Program-made: the position numbers and the translations under genes | Assembly (NCBI GenBank): GCA_009617715.1 | Contig: VTFK01000138.1 | Span: forward strand, 1-64,000 | Length of the DNA stretch: 64,000 bases | Source of the DNA: Plectrocnemia conspersa | Lineage: Eukaryota > Arthropoda > Insecta > Trichoptera > Polycentropodidae | Direction: 5' to 3' | Notes under the pieces: generated by a model | What the model was told of the DNA's origin: nothing | Database searches by the model: none | The model's input: the letters and a program-made list of their open reading frames with translations, nothing else | Shown here: positions 10,776-24,005 of the stretch, piece by piece | Layout of the letters: the number at the start of each line of letters is the position of its first letter | Numbering within the stretch: position 1 is the first letter of the stretch

Positions 10776-12844
10776 TTTTATGTCGCTTTGCTCACTGTGA
10801 TTATCAAGGCATCATTGTGTGCAGTGCTATAACTGGTCAGGTCCAAAATAAGGGACCTCTAAAATTAAATTGATAAAACAGCTATAAATAAAACGCACAG
10901 ATATTATTTTTTTCTTTGAAAGTAAGGCATTTATTTACAAGTTGGCAAATTTGATATGGATTGAACTTATTTGCATTTTATTAAGAAAATTCGGAAGCAG
11001 TATTAAACGCAAAATGATAAAGTAAATATATGTAATAGACCATAAAATAAAATTAATAAATTTGTATATGCCTACACAACAACAAAATTATAATTTTCTT
11101 AAGCTAAAAACAATGTAGAGATTTTATTAAGATAATGAAATACAGTGTACACTCATGAAATATTTTTGTGACATGAAAAAACTTGTGAGGGATTGAAATA
11201 AAAACCTTTACTCTTAATTATTATAACCAAAAATTAGCATGTATGGACAGAGAGATTTTCAAAGATTGTTTTAAAAACTAAAGCGTTCTTAAAGTAAGAG
11301 ATTTTTTAAAAAAAAGGAAAGGATTGTCACAGAAAATAGTAATGCTTATTTTCATCCGAATGAAACAGATTAATAATTAGCAACGGTCTTATTCTAGTTG
11401 CAACGCCGACTGTTATAAATTTAATTCAACCCATGGAGCAAGGATAGGGTTGCCATACGCAAAAATGAAAAATGAAGACATTTCAAAATAAAATAAATTC
11501 AATATTAAAATCATTTTTATAACATACTGCTAATACTAATAATGCATTTAAACATACTTTTTGCAACTACCCATTTTTTTACAAAAGTTCTTCGTTTCTT
11601 AATAAATAACTATAAAAATCCAATCATGCCTCATACTCCACAAAACTTTGCGTTACGAGTTTCTACAAGCTTTTTATGATTTTGGATCGAGTCATATCCA
11701 TATATGTAAATATTGCGCTCAAAACATACATTACTCATATTTAAACTGCTTCGCATCGTGAGATAAGCATTAACAACTTGAAATTAATTTAAATTCGACT
11801 ATTAAGTAAGATTGATTATTCAATCTTTCCATAAATAAAAAAATAATTATAATGATGTATATAATAAATTTGCTTAATGGAAAACTAGAAGAGTGCAGCT
11901 ATACTAATTATTTTGCTCCTTTCGTGTTTACGAATAATATTTTTAAGCAATTGTTGTAATATATTTGTTTAACTATTATTTTTTCCTACAAAAGTGGATT
12001 AAAAATAAAATTATGAATGAAGCACATGGAAATTTAGTTTCGATCCTCATTACGTATGACTATTTCTTTTTAGGGTTTTATTACTTTAATTTAATAAATA
12101 TATGTATATATTTTGCTAAAAACAACATGTTTTTATTATTTAAATTTGTTTATGAAAACGAAATATTGAAATTATTTATTAATATACAAAGGGTTGGTTG
12201 TTAATTTATTATAAAAATACTTCATTTATATTTCAACAAATATTTGTATATAATATAAAATTTAAACTTGCACTATTCGGAGTGCTATGAATTTTATACG
12301 GTGTAGCCTTATAACTTTTCGAAATATTATTCTCAAACGTAAAATTTCCACTCAACAAAAACGTACAGGATCGGTGAGATTTTCTCTCGCCCCCATTTAC
12401 ATTGATAGATGCGCATATCGCGATAGGAAACTTTTTAAAATTTTCAATTTTCCGGAACGAAGGATGTGAAAAGGAATGCATTATAATTAATCTTGTGTAA
12501 AATTGCATAAGCGATGATTAATGGCTTTGTTGTAATCCAGAAATTATTTCTATGCCTAACTTAACAATTGTATTTGTAATATAGTTATTGAAATATTACA
12601 AATAAAAGGATTTTAGGAACTGACTACAATAATGTGTGATCGATCGATACATATAGCCTTTTATTGTTATGTACTATCTATATTATTCTGAGAAAAAACT
12701 GAATGACGAAATACTTTTTTCTGAGCTAATGTAATCATTTTTACAAATAATACTAATTATTTTGTAAATTATAAAAATACAGTAGAAATTCAACTAGCTT
12801 TATAAAGTTTATGTTATCAGTATTTGATTTTGTTATTAATTTTT
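10776..12844. other. AT-rich non-coding stretch
   Basis: Several short open frames (for example 11965-12204 plus and 12233-12508 minus) show no motif, no start context and composition like their surroundings. I see nothing supportable here. Confidence 0.55.
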
Positions 12845-13345
12845 AAATGTGTATTTTTTAGTGAAATTTTATTTTCACTAATCAAAATATAATTTCACCA
12901 ACTTGGCCAGTGAAAGTGTACGTGTCGTCAAAACGCAATGTTCCAGTTGTGAAACGTCCATTTGCATGGCTTTGAACATTTTGGCCCAAACAGATAACGT
13001 GTCGCCCTACAGATATTTTTTAAAACAAAATTAATTAAAATCAGGGTATGGTGTTCAATATTTGTTATTATAATTTTTATTTTAAAGCATATAATACACA
13101 CGGTTTGCTTTGGAAAATATTGAAAATAAAAAACATTTTTATCTAAAACAACCACTATTCTAATAATTGCATTTAATAGATATAACACACTTTTTTAAAA
13201 GAAAAAGCACGCAAATGCATATAATTTCACTAGCACATGACAGTTAATTATATTTTTAATAGTAGAAATATATATCTACCGGTAAAAATGTATTCTGAAA
13301 TGATTTCACTTAAAAAATATATTTTCATTGGTGATATACATTCAC
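12845..13345 (-). repeat. R1-family fragment
   Basis: In reverse orientation it carries the R1 middle modules: the TTTTCAC.AGTAGATATAT-like block near 13265-13320 and a GAAACGTCCATTTGC block near 12952, which matches GAAACGTCTATTTGC in copy D (54946). The palindrome is absent. Confidence 0.55.
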
Positions 13346-13399
13346 CGTAACATATATAACACATAACGGTTAAAAGCTAAGAATAATTGCGTTAGTCAT

Positions 13400-13680
13400 T
13401 TCGGGTTTTGAAGCCAAAGGGTATAATTTTGTAATCAAAATAGTCGCCGGAATATTTTATTTTGAATCGTCTTGAATCGTCTCGAATCTGCTGATATAGT
13501 GTCACGTATTTCATACTCTTGATTCGAGATAGCTCTGTGGGCCAATTGCATTGCTTGATTATTTAACAAATATTTTTTTTCGCCTTGAATAAGTAAGACT
13601 TTTAAAGATCGGTAATGCAATGGTAAGATCGTAACGACAATAGTGGTTTTTACGCAGGATAGACGCATTGTCTATCGTTG
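13400..13680 (-). repeat. R3 dispersed repeat, copy 1
   Basis: On the minus strand it contains CAATTGGCCCAC, TATTCCGGCGACTATTTTG and TTTGGCTTCAAAACCCGAA. The same blocks occur in the same order at 15554-16015. A 77-residue open frame here is not conserved in frame with the other copies, so the repeat is treated as non-coding. Class unknown. Confidence 0.6.
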
Positions 13681-15553
13681 CAGAAAAGTGTAATTTTTTT
13701 ATGCTTACGAGTGATTAATATACTAGCAGCTAGGTGGTGACGAAATCTCCAATTATTATGCAATTGTGGTATTGAGTATTATTTTCTAGTTAGGTCTATT
13801 GTCTGGTGAGTTAGCTATTTTTTATCATAATATTTAAAATATTTGTTTGAATGCCCTTAGCGTTAACGGTGTAGCTGGTTCGACTACCCACAGATATTTA
13901 AGCGTATTTTCCCCCTAAGATAAAAGTTTTAAGTACTTTCAGATCTCAGAATGTGAGCAATAGATATAAAAACAAATTAATTTAATAATCAATTAATTGA
14001 AATGCGGTTTAATCAAATTAACAAAAAACTTTGCTGATTAAAAATTGTCTATACCGTATAATCCTTAATTCGACCGAAGCAAATTAAACTGCTTCACAAA
14101 ATTTAACACATGCTACAAAAATAATAGAGTAAAATTGATAAAAATAGCGGCAATGCAAGTAACATACCCAAAAATTTACGGTTAAATATCTGTGTTAAAA
14201 TTTATTTGTTAGTTTTAATCTTGTTCTAAGAGCACAAAATAAACGAATCAAACATCTGGAAGTTGTCATTTTATAATGAAGAAAAAAGAAGAGTAAAATG
14301 CTCTGGGGCTTTACAGAACTTAACCATATCTTTAACCGTATTTCGCATTTTTTTAAATTGTAAAAATATAATCTGGAATTTCTAGGGTTCTATTTTATAT
14401 TTTTTGAATATTTTACTTGAAAAATTTTTGTACATATATGTATAATAAAATATTTTTTTATTCAATCTTTGATACAAATACTTTAAATCGCTTTAAAATA
14501 AATTATATTTTTGACCAACTAATTTTTTTGTATCGCTAATGCATACTACAAAGACCAATGAAGGACAATGAACGTTATTTTTAGAATTCAATAATGAAAT
14601 ATATTTAAAGCACTCGGCATCAAAATTAATCGTTTCGATTAATTTCAGTCAAAAGGGAATCCAAATGCAAATAACACTATGTCCTATACACTTTTTTGTG
14701 TTATTTAATTCGTGTTCGCTTCCAGCGTAAAATTGTTCGCTTGCGCCATTTTCCAGCCACTTTACCACGTCACAATATTCGGGGAAATGTCAAAGGAATA
14801 CATAGGTCGCATAAATATATTCATGGAAATATGGTTACACACGAGCGCCATCGAAATAAGAGATGAAACATTTTCAATCATGAAATATTCACAGGGTTGC
14901 ACTGGCCACAGTGACAATACCAATGCTCAATGGCCGATAGATCCTCGTAAAAAATATTTAATTGTCAATAACCATTTTTGGTAAGTGCATCATATATATC
15001 ATATGTGTAAGTGAAAGCTCCAGTTTCTAAACGATATTTAATAAGATATAATTTGTTGTATTTTCTTTGAGTAAATTACGATTTTTCACAACAACGCTTA
15101 ACAAAATTTGATACTAAAATTGCGGTTAAAATTAAATAATACAAAAGGTGTTTTCTGAGTTTTCTTTTCAATTAAATGGACCGTTTTATTGAATAACTAC
15201 ATCTTTTCACGTGATTTTCGTATTAGAGTTTTTAATATTAAAGATCATAAGAGCTTGATGAGCAATTTTATATGAAGTCAACACAATATAAAGAGGTAAG
15301 CTATAATTTATAATGTGATTAAATACATAGGATGATACAAATTATTACGGATTTGTATGTATAATATATATATTTTAAAACAGTTTAATTCTATTAAACT
15401 TTTTATCCATAATTTATTTAATTTTAAAAAGACAACGATTCCTTTTGGGTACCATGTTAATTTCCGGCTGAAAATTAATTGAACCGTGTTTGAGTGCATG
15501 GAAAAAAAAAGCACTTCTTTCATTTATTGGTGAGTAAAAATGGAAAATAAATG
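13681..15553. other. AT-rich non-coding stretch
   Basis: An open frame at 14712-14984 (plus) is in GC-richer DNA (14700-14960) but begins with GTG and has no family signature. I cannot assign it. The rest shows nothing. Confidence 0.5.
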
Positions 15554-16015
15554 TTCGGGTTTTGCCGCCGAAGGGGCATGACTTTGCAGTCAAAATATAC
15601 GCCGAATAAGCTTGTAACATTTTTTATGCATATGTAAATTGCTACATATATATGGAAATTTAGATACCGCTATCAGGTTGTGGATTCGAAATGGCAGGTC
15701 TCGAGGGTGCTGGAGTGCCGAATTGAATTATTGTCGGCTGTGTGTTCTTGTGATAATGCTGGACGATCCGCTGATATGTCTCATGCTGGATCTGTGTCTG
15801 CACCTCTGTAACTAAGTTTTACGTATTTTATATTGATAGACAACTTTGCGAATCGCAGATGAGGATGTTGGTGGGCCAATTGCATCTCTTATTAGACACA
15901 CCAATGAAATTTGTTACACATTATAAGCGAAATCGTTATCAAAGGTGTAGAAGGACAATAGTATTTTGAGTAGTAGAGAATGCATCGTCTTTCACGCATC
16001 CTATCTACACAATGG
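15554..16015 (-). repeat. R3 dispersed repeat, copy 2 (longest)
   Basis: It shares TTCGGGTTTTG and ATACGCCGAATA (15555-15609) with copy 1. With the copy at 32998-33240 it shares GGTGTGTCTAA, GATGCAATTGGC and CATCCTCATCT, then GATTCGCAAA and ACAGCCGACAATA. The order is preserved. No terminal repeats or target duplication could be seen. It might be a solo LTR or a non-autonomous DNA element. Confidence 0.6.
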
Positions 16016-17754
16016 GTGATATTGATAATTATTAACACAATTGCTAAGTTCCGAGATTTCTCTTTCATTGTTAGGCTATAAAATTTAGTAATAAAAAACA
16101 AATAGATCATTTTATACATATAAAAATAAAATGCATTATTTTTGTTGTTATATCAAAAACAGAGTATTAAATTCATGTAAACAATTAACACCGGCATTAA
16201 AATTAACTTCATTAAAAATGACAAGATTTTCACAAATGATTTATATGTGTTAAGAATTATTCCAAATTTAAGAATCTATCCAATGTTTATTACCAATTTT
16301 CTTGGATTTTTTTCTGGCATTCAATTTACATCAAAATTTATATGTATTATAAATAAATGAATAATATAACATAAATAAATTTCATCTTTATTTATTGAGT
16401 TATATAATCATATATTACCAACTGATATTTATATAATTTATTATTTTAGCTAATTTTTATAATTACATTTTAGAATGGTGAGACGCTCATAATCTTTATA
16501 AATTATTGGATTGATCACGAAACGAAATTAATTAAAAGGCTTACAATTAAATTAAAAATAAAATTGAAATACATTTTGCTGTGGTTTTATGTTTTTTAGC
16601 ACATAAAAAGAACTGTTTCCTTTATGTGTATATAAAAGTATGTGAGAAATCCCTAACTTTATTTATCTTTTACGACAATTCACGAAAAGATTGTCACAGA
16701 CATAAGTACACATACAAATAAAAGATTTGCCAACGGAAACTTGCCACAAAATGTTTACCGACACTATTATGATAATATTGTTAAATATTAACGTGCAATA
16801 ATTATTGAGAAAATTGTATCTAAAAATATACTATAAGAAGTGTTTAATAAATAACATAAGATTTATAGGTAATATAGTACATCGTTTACTTCAAGGGTTC
16901 GAGAATGAGTGGGATAATATAATATATATTAGGCTTAAACTACGGCTATAAAGAAAATTCTAAGAAGCCATATTATATATATTTTACTATGTACAGCAAA
17001 ATAAATGCTTTTTTAATTTTATATCAAATATATTATAAAATATTAAATTTAATGGATATCGTATTGGTATTTTATTATAACATAGCTTCCGTTTGTTTAT
17101 AATTATATATCATTTTTATATATAAATATATAGAAATTCCTTAAGCGTTAATTATGTCATAATTTGAGTAGAATCCGGAGTCTGAGCGATGCTTATATAA
17201 ATATTAATGCGCTGGTACTGAAGGTGTTAATAAGATTATAATGGTAATGTTTAAATGTCGCAGGAATTTATCATGCATATAAAATAGGTTTTCTAGTGAA
17301 GATTACAATTTAGTCGGTGTGATTATATATGATATTGCCGCAATTTCGCGATGGCATAAATATTAGTATCTAAGATGAAATTAGTTACTATGTTTTGGAA
17401 AATTAAAATGGACCATCTATAAATCCAGTATAAATTATTTATATTGACATTAATAAATACACGGGCAATAGCATCAAAAGGTAAAAAAAAACTTTCTATT
17501 AAAATTTATTTGATATTTATTATTTTGTAGGGCATAAAATATATTACATTTTTAAAGATGTAATTATTTTTTAATTAAGTTGATTAGTTTTTTAATTACC
17601 AGATATTTAAAAAAATATATATACTCGATGTAGATAATATGACAGCGTTCGTCATTATTAAATCATATTATTTTTATATAAATATCTCACATGTAAGTAC
17701 ATTGAATTATTACTTTTTAATTTTAAATTTATAAATTAACGTTTGTCGTGTTGA
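16016..17754. other. AT-rich non-coding stretch
   Basis: Nothing recognisable. The stretch is rich in A/T homopolymers and short TA runs. Confidence 0.55.
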
Positions 17755-18950
17755 TGTCATTGAGACCAGGGTCACCGAGAGCGTACCTAAGCCCTGTGAA
17801 AACCTAGGAAAGCTGATTCCTGACCTCATGACAAAAATGTCATTTTATATATTTTTTAAATAATAATAGGTACAAGTAAATCCTTTCTATGCCACAAATT
17901 ATTATAAAAATTAGCCACCGTTGCGACATATTTTTTGAAATTTTAATTAGTAAAAATATCTACTCATAATATTAACTTGATAATTAGTCGTGTATTTTTT
18001 GCTGCTCAGTGTTGCCATATAGTGAATTTCCAGTCCAGGTTAAAAGCAATAAAATCGTGAATTAAATCATGTACATCTAAACTGAATTTTGACCAATAGG
18101 AGAGCGCAAAAAACAATTATCACTTCTCAGAAGTCAAAAATTCACGTCAAAAGAAATAAAATCGTGCCGTCGCCGTCGCAGTGGGAACGCTCGTTACCGA
18201 GCGTTCCCATAAAACTTTTGCAACTGCGAAAATGCATTTTGATCGACTATATTGAAAGTAACGATTTTATTCATATTTTTTTGACGTGAAATTTTGAAAC
18301 CATAGCAATATGAGAAGCGATAATTGTCATATTTTTTGCGTTCTAACCTATTGCAGCAAAATTCGGTTTGAAAATACTTTGATCAGCCCTCTTATATTAG
18401 AAGTCCATAATAATATCGGTAAGGATAGCTATCATATTTTTAAAACATAGTTGTTAATTTGGTTTTGAAGACAAATTTTGGAGCAATATGTGAGATGCGA
18501 TTTATGTTTGTAGATATAATCTTCCGAAAATATTTCTTCCTGAAAAGATGATTTTTACCATTCTTTTGTATTTTGGACAGATTATAAATAATGAAAGTAT
18601 ATAAAATATAATTTTTTACATTTGGGTATCACCTGGATAATTAATATTTTCACTGGTAAAAATATATTTAGATATGAACTGAAATGACATATTTTTAAAA
18701 AAAATTTTCAAATGGACTGTTTCGCCTAGATTTTCTTTCAAATAACCACATGAAGCTGCATGTATTATTTATTTATTTAGCGCATATCTATTTTATACAA
18801 TATATAAAAACATTAAATTTATATAATTCAGCTGGTGCTATTGTTGATTTTTATTATTTCTTTGCTTCTTCCTTAGGTATTTGATCTGATTTTTAGATCA
18901 AATACCTAAATTTACTGCTACTAATTTACATTGGATGAATATTTCCTACC
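17755..18950 (-). repeat. R1 repeat copy B (reverse orientation)
   Basis: Homology with copy A runs from the GGAATCAG end (about 17817) through the GGCAACACTGAGCAG block, the palindrome, GATAGCTATC and the AATTTTGGAGCAATATGTGAG block to the GTAAATTAGTAGCAG end (about 18930). Near that end a hairpin TAGGTATTTGATCT/AGATCAAATACCTA (18883-18917) has perfect 14-bp arms. A GC-rich piece at 17755-17815 lies outside the shared part. Confidence 0.75.
18079..18369. repeat. R1 palindrome B, one arm expanded
   Basis: The left arm AATTTTGACCAATAGGAG through GTGGGAACGCTCG (centre at 18190-18203) is well preserved. The right arm carries extra AT-rich sequence after GAGCGTTCCCA, then resumes with TGACGTGAAATTTTG, GAAGCGATAATTG and AAAATTCGGTTT. 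A 66-codon open frame across the hairpin is a by-product of the palindrome. Confidence 0.8.
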
Positions 18951-19024
18951 ATATCTATTCTTTTTTATTCGTTCAAAAACAATAATTTGCAAACAAATTT
19001 TAACACAAACGAAGCCGCGTCAAA

Positions 19025-19265
19025 AAACTACAATCTGACCCTTTGAATAATAATGTTTATTGTGAAAGTACTACCTAGAAAATGAGTGCTTTTGAAGGCA
19101 ATGTTCCACTACTTTTATTTATTGTATAATGTGTATAAAAAAAAGAGCTAATGGAACTATAGTTTAGTACAGATTCATTATTTGAGCTTGGTTTTTTTTT
19201 TATAAATATATTTTTGCTATGCCCCTCAAGGAAAATGGACTCCGTAAATTTGCCCTCCCCCCCAC
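19025..19265 (-). repeat. Repeat module also found at 53745-53995
   Basis: In reverse complement it reads GGGGGGAGGG..., then CTCAAATAATGAATCTG, TGGAACATTGCCTTCAAAAG and CACAATAAACATTATTATTC. The same blocks lie in the same order directly left of R1 copy D. Next to copy B it sits about 75 bp beyond the R1 end, so the module travels with R1. The 126-residue minus-strand open frame here has no known domain. Confidence 0.6.
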
Positions 19266-21751
19266 TTTTTTCGACAGGCCTGAGACGCATCTCAAGTATA
19301 TTTACGGTGCGTTCAAAAAACTTTGGGCACATTCCTTTGGCGATAAGTGGCAGATTTAGTCCTAATCTCTTTAGATGGGATTTTAAAGTACTTTTAGGAT
19401 TTCGCCGAAATTCTGATACTATTGTGATTGTGTGATAGATTCGCAAAAAACTCAAGAATTTGTCTATGGTCGGCCGCCATAAAATACAACAGTAAATGTA
19501 ACTATATAATTTTATAAATAATACAATCAGGTCATATATCTATAATACATACATAAGTACACGGTTTATCAGAAAGGGGAAGGCAAGAGGAACAGCTGCC
19601 CTGGGCTTCATAATATTAAGGGCTTCATCTTGGTAATTCAATATTTTGAAAGAAATAAGATTCCATATGAAATTCAGTCAAAATTATTTATACCATATTA
19701 CGAAAATTCTTTTACACATAAATATAATTATGCTGTATGTAAAAAATCATATAAAAAAGCTTTATATGATTGAGAAATATAAAATTTGCTTCTGAATGAA
19801 ATAATTGATAATAAAACAAAACTTTTATTTCAACAAAACCAAACGAGTTATTAATATTTGCTGCTAGCTTGTCCAAAATCCGATCATTGTGAAAGTTAAG
19901 AAACCTTAATATATTGCTATTATTGCTGTTTTGACTCTCATAAAAAATAACCAACAGTAATTATTCGTTACGTCAAGTTCAGCGAATTGGTATTTTTAAT
20001 TGAAGAACGTTTTATATAATTTGATAATTTTTCAGATAAAACGGGGCAATAAATTGCATCGAATTAATATATCTTTTCAGTATAATTTTACGTGAAGATT
20101 CTTAATTATATATATATACATATAATAAAATTTATTATTAAATATGAAACAGTAGAATATGTCGTCTTATGTTTTAGTGCTATTTGATTGTATTGACACT
20201 AGATTAACATTCACAAAATGTTACGGATAGTTTACTTAATTATATGTTAAATCTAAAAATAATTATATAAAGAGATACTAGATAGCTCCGACACAATAAT
20301 CCGACTTTTTAACCAACTGAACTCAAACACACGTAGTCATACAAGACTTCACACGCTTGCGGTTAATTCGAGCGTTACATAAGATGTTTTTGCATATTTG
20401 TTGCTTCTATCAGACACGTGGAAATGTACGAAAATCCAGAATATTATATAATACATACATAAAAACACTCCCACATATATATTTTTTACGTGGCGTATGC
20501 GTATATGTTACGATTCAACAAACAGTCGTGCCCTTATATTTTGGTGCACGTAAATACACGCGCTCGTAGGCGGCTAATCAAAAAGTATTATAAAAAAGGT
20601 TTTGCCTCATTGTGAAGACGATTGCTCTAGGCAATTTCATATTTGTTCTCCTTCGAGTTGACCAGCATGCCGTGAAACGTACGACAAACAATCGGACGTG
20701 ATGCAATTTGAACGGAGAGAACAGATTTCAGAACTGGGACGATTAAATCCAATAATCACCCTAGGGTGTCCGAGGCTGTTAACTCAATTGATTCTGTATC
20801 AGTATATTACCATATTTTTCTACTTATTTTTTAAATGATGTAGTATCAATTCCTTATAAATCTTATCTAAATCTGCATTTATTATATCTAATATATATAT
20901 ACATAGTATCAATTTCTCAATAGGATCATGACTAGCTCTAAAAAATATGGAAAATGTAAAAAAATATCAAACTATACATTTGTATGTTCCAATACAACCA
21001 CCATTATTGGACAGTATTTAGTTTATATTTAATAAATATAAATTTACAGAACCTAACCAATAAAAAATGTATATTATTATGGTAATACATATTCATTAAA
21101 ATGGCAAAGAATAGTTATTATGGAGTACATTTTTGTGGTTTCGCGTTATTTTAAGCAATGAATTAATTCAATGGGCGAAAACGTGACTTGAGTTTAATCG
21201 TTATTTTAAATATTTTTCATTTAATTAAGGTAACCAGATTTTTAAATCCCAAATTCGGGATAGAAGGGCGTGGTGAAAGTAGTAACGGTATTACGCACAA
21301 AGCATGTATTATATACAACACACTTCAACCCTTTGAACCTGGACTTTTTTTATCAAGTTGTTTTGCTATTTTTTTCATTTAAAACATTAGGTTACGATTT
21401 AAAAAGAGATAATTTATTCATTTTACGATTATATTACGCATTCATTAAGTGTATAAAATTAAAAAAAAAGATCTGCCCAGAGATGCTTGGCCGATGCAGC
21501 GGGTGCTTGATACAATAGTCTGTGTCGCGATATTACCGTGAACATATATTATTTCAATGGTTTCATCCGTGTTTAGTTAAGTATTATATAATATATTAAA
21601 AAATAGTATTTTTTTAATTTATAGTCCAGAACTGAATTTAGATATATTAGTGACGATGATGATTATTATATTATTTTAGAGGAAGCTTCAAAATAATTTA
21701 AGATGTTTTTGATGGAACTGTCTCTACCATTATCCATACCATATATGATAG
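19266..21751. other. Mostly AT-rich; GC-richer block 20340-20780
   Basis: The block at 20340-20780 contains TATAAAAAAGG (20588) and several CpG-bearing motifs, and could be a 5' gene end, but no initiator at proper spacing or splice site is convincing. The remainder holds nothing recognisable. Confidence 0.4.
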
Positions 21752-22762
21752 ATTGCAACTAGGGATTCTGTGTCGAGACAACCCGGGAATTTATTCCCGA
21801 GAATTCAAATATTTTTTGCTGTCTCGAGTCCCGGGAATTTAAAAATTAGTAGCCCGGGACTCGAGACTTTCCGAAGTGCAATTTTACAAAAATATGTAAA
21901 GAGCGAATTTGATGTCGAGCTTAATTTATGTCTCAATATGAAGACAAGGTGAAATTCCTTATTACCTATGATCTCGAGATTTTGAAAGTTACGAAATTGC
22001 ATTAGAAAATCATTAATTGATCTTGGCATGGTCAAATTTGGAATGAATCAAACATTCACGTATTGGAATATTTTTGTGAAGTACTCACTCCTATTAAAAT
22101 GGCAGTTGAAGCTCTAAGTCGTCGAGATGCCACTTTATTAACTTCCGAAATTATTGTTAATTTCTTTTTAAAAAAAATATTTGAAATCAACACAACTCTG
22201 TCGCACGAACCACCAAAATATTTCAACGACTAGAAATAAAAAATTCAACTTTAAAAAGGAGTTTCATATATTAGATTCAATTATCAAGCGAACTCCGAAT
22301 CTAGAGCTTTTATTCAAATCATTGCTTACAATTGAGCCAACATCTACAGAAAGCAAGAGAGTTTTTTCTACATCTGGAATATTTGGCACAAAAACCAGGA
22401 ACAGGCTATGTGATTCATCATTAAACGCCTTGGTGTTTTTAAAAACATATTTTTCCTTACAAAAGTAAAGGTTTTAACTTAATATTGTTATAAATATTTC
22501 GATTAAAAAAATTGTAATAAATTAAATTTAAATAAATATCGAATAAAGTGTTTTTAAATTGTTTCAATAAATTTTCACCTATCGTACCTATAACACAAAT
22601 AATATAAGTTAATAATAATAAATTAATTAAAAGTTAGTTTTTTTAAATAATTTTTTTTTCATGATTATAAAAAAAATAATAAAAGTTAAGTTTTTTAATT
22701 CCAGGACTTTTTTTTTCATGATTAATCGAAAAAAAAATAACTTCAGAATCCCTAATTGCAAC
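21752..22762 (+). mobile_element. hAT element, 995 bp, with 11-bp inverted ends and 8-bp duplication
   Basis: The element spans 21760-22754. Its ends TAGGGATTCTG and CAGAATCCCTA are perfect inverted repeats. The flanking 8-bp ATTGCAAC (21752-21759 and 22755-22762) is a perfect target duplication, the diagnostic length for hAT. Subterminal CCCGGGAATTT repeats (21780-21870) are probable transposase-binding sites. The element keeps only the 3' part of the transposase gene, so it is an internally deleted, non-autonomous copy. A related copy in reverse lies at 42193-42952. Confidence 0.92.
22042..22468 (+). pseudogene. hAT transposase, C-terminal dimerisation domain, frameshifted
   Basis: The first part (22042-22180) reads VLEYFCEVLTPIKMAVEALS, typical of the region before the dimerisation domain. 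A frameshift near 22180 leads to LLTIEPTSTESKRVFSTSG, then TKTRNRL and LNALVFLKTYF, the classic hAT C-terminal signature (P.TS..SERVFS...RN.L). The frame ends at 22468. The RNase H-like catalytic core and the BED zinc finger are missing. It cannot encode an active transposase. Confidence 0.88.
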
Positions 22763-23814
22763 CCAGAAAAAGCGATCTCCATAAAAAAATCGAATGATGG
22801 AGATACAATGAAGGTAATGATTATTTTGGTACCTCATTAGTTACTCCCATTTTACCACTATGGGTAAATGTAACAAAAAGTAATAAACTGTACAAATATC
22901 ACAGGTCTAACATTTTTTTAAGGAAGCGCTGTTCAATTTTTTTAAAGAAACAAATTTATATGCAACAAAAATATTGCAAGAAAACAAATAATAAATTAAT
23001 GCATCGATTTTAATTATTACTCATGTGGTCTGTTAAAAATAGCAAAAAAAAATATTTCTTAATTTTTGGATTTTAAATTTAATTATCTTTACTTAAAAAA
23101 TATTGAAACGAACAATTAGTATTGGTTTTAACAAACAGCAAACGGCAAACAAATAAAAAATGAAGAATTTTATACCCACAATAAATTATTTTTCAAAAAA
23201 CAGTTAAATGCGTTAATTTATTAAAAATATTTTTAAAAATACGATATATAGTTATATATAAATTACAATAAAAAAATTAGCTCTCGTTTTCGTGATGTAA
23301 GTATGATCCTTAAAATCTAAAAATTACATTTTTAACACTAAGAACTTGAAATAAAATGTTGTACTCACCATTGTAAATATTTTTATACTAATGCGATTTT
23401 TTTCCACTCATTTTTTATTGCATCGTGCCAGAAATTCTCACATTGTAAAAAAAGCAGCACTTTAATTTGACAAATCATAAATTTGGAAATTCCAGTAATC
23501 CATCCTTTCCTAATGAAAGATAAAATCAGTCACAAAAAATGTCGAAAGTTTTACATTACGAGACATAAAAAAAATACAATATAATCTCACCAATCCGGTA
23601 ATTTAAAAAAAAATGTTATTCTAGCAACCCGACAATGTCTAAAGGTTTGATAAACACGCTCATTGAATTATCAAAGAATATTTGAAAAAAAAAAAAATAA
23701 AAATAAACCGTTACATAAAACATATGCATTATTTTTAAATAAATAAGATATTAATAAATATTCATATTATACGATTTTTTCATACACATTTAATATTCAT
23801 ACATATTTAACTCA
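22763..23814. other. AT-rich non-coding stretch
   Basis: Nothing recognisable; it includes long A/T runs. Confidence 0.6.
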
Positions 23815-24005
23815 TTACGCCGGTTTCACACGTACCGGATGGATTCGCCCGGCACCGGGCCGGCGCCGTGTAGTGGGGGTGGTGTTGTATGGGCTAGTAC
23901 TGACCATTTCAGACGTGCCGGACGAATCCATCCGGCGCCGGCTCGACGCTGCCCATACACGACGTCGGCCGGCACGTCCATCCGGCACGTGTGAAACCGG
24001 CCTTA
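23815..24005. mobile_element. 185-bp GC-rich MITE with TTA duplication
   Basis: The element spans 23818-24002. Its ends CGCCGGTTTCACACGT and ACGTGTGAAACCGGCC are inverted repeats, flanked by the 3-bp direct repeat TTA. The interior repeats CCGG-rich motifs in both orientations, so nearly the whole element can fold. GC content is far above the neighbourhood. A 3-bp TWA duplication and a GGCCGGTTTCACACG-type end fit PIF/Harbinger-related MITEs; that class is inference. Two overlapping open frames, one per strand, are by-products. Confidence 0.88.

Noticed and set aside
14712..14984. 90-codon coding region
   Set aside because: It starts at GTG, has no recognisable domain or splice context, and gave nothing beyond a modest GC increase.
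18089..18289. 66-residue protein over R1 palindrome B
   Set aside because: The frame crosses the hairpin and is not conserved in the other three palindromes.
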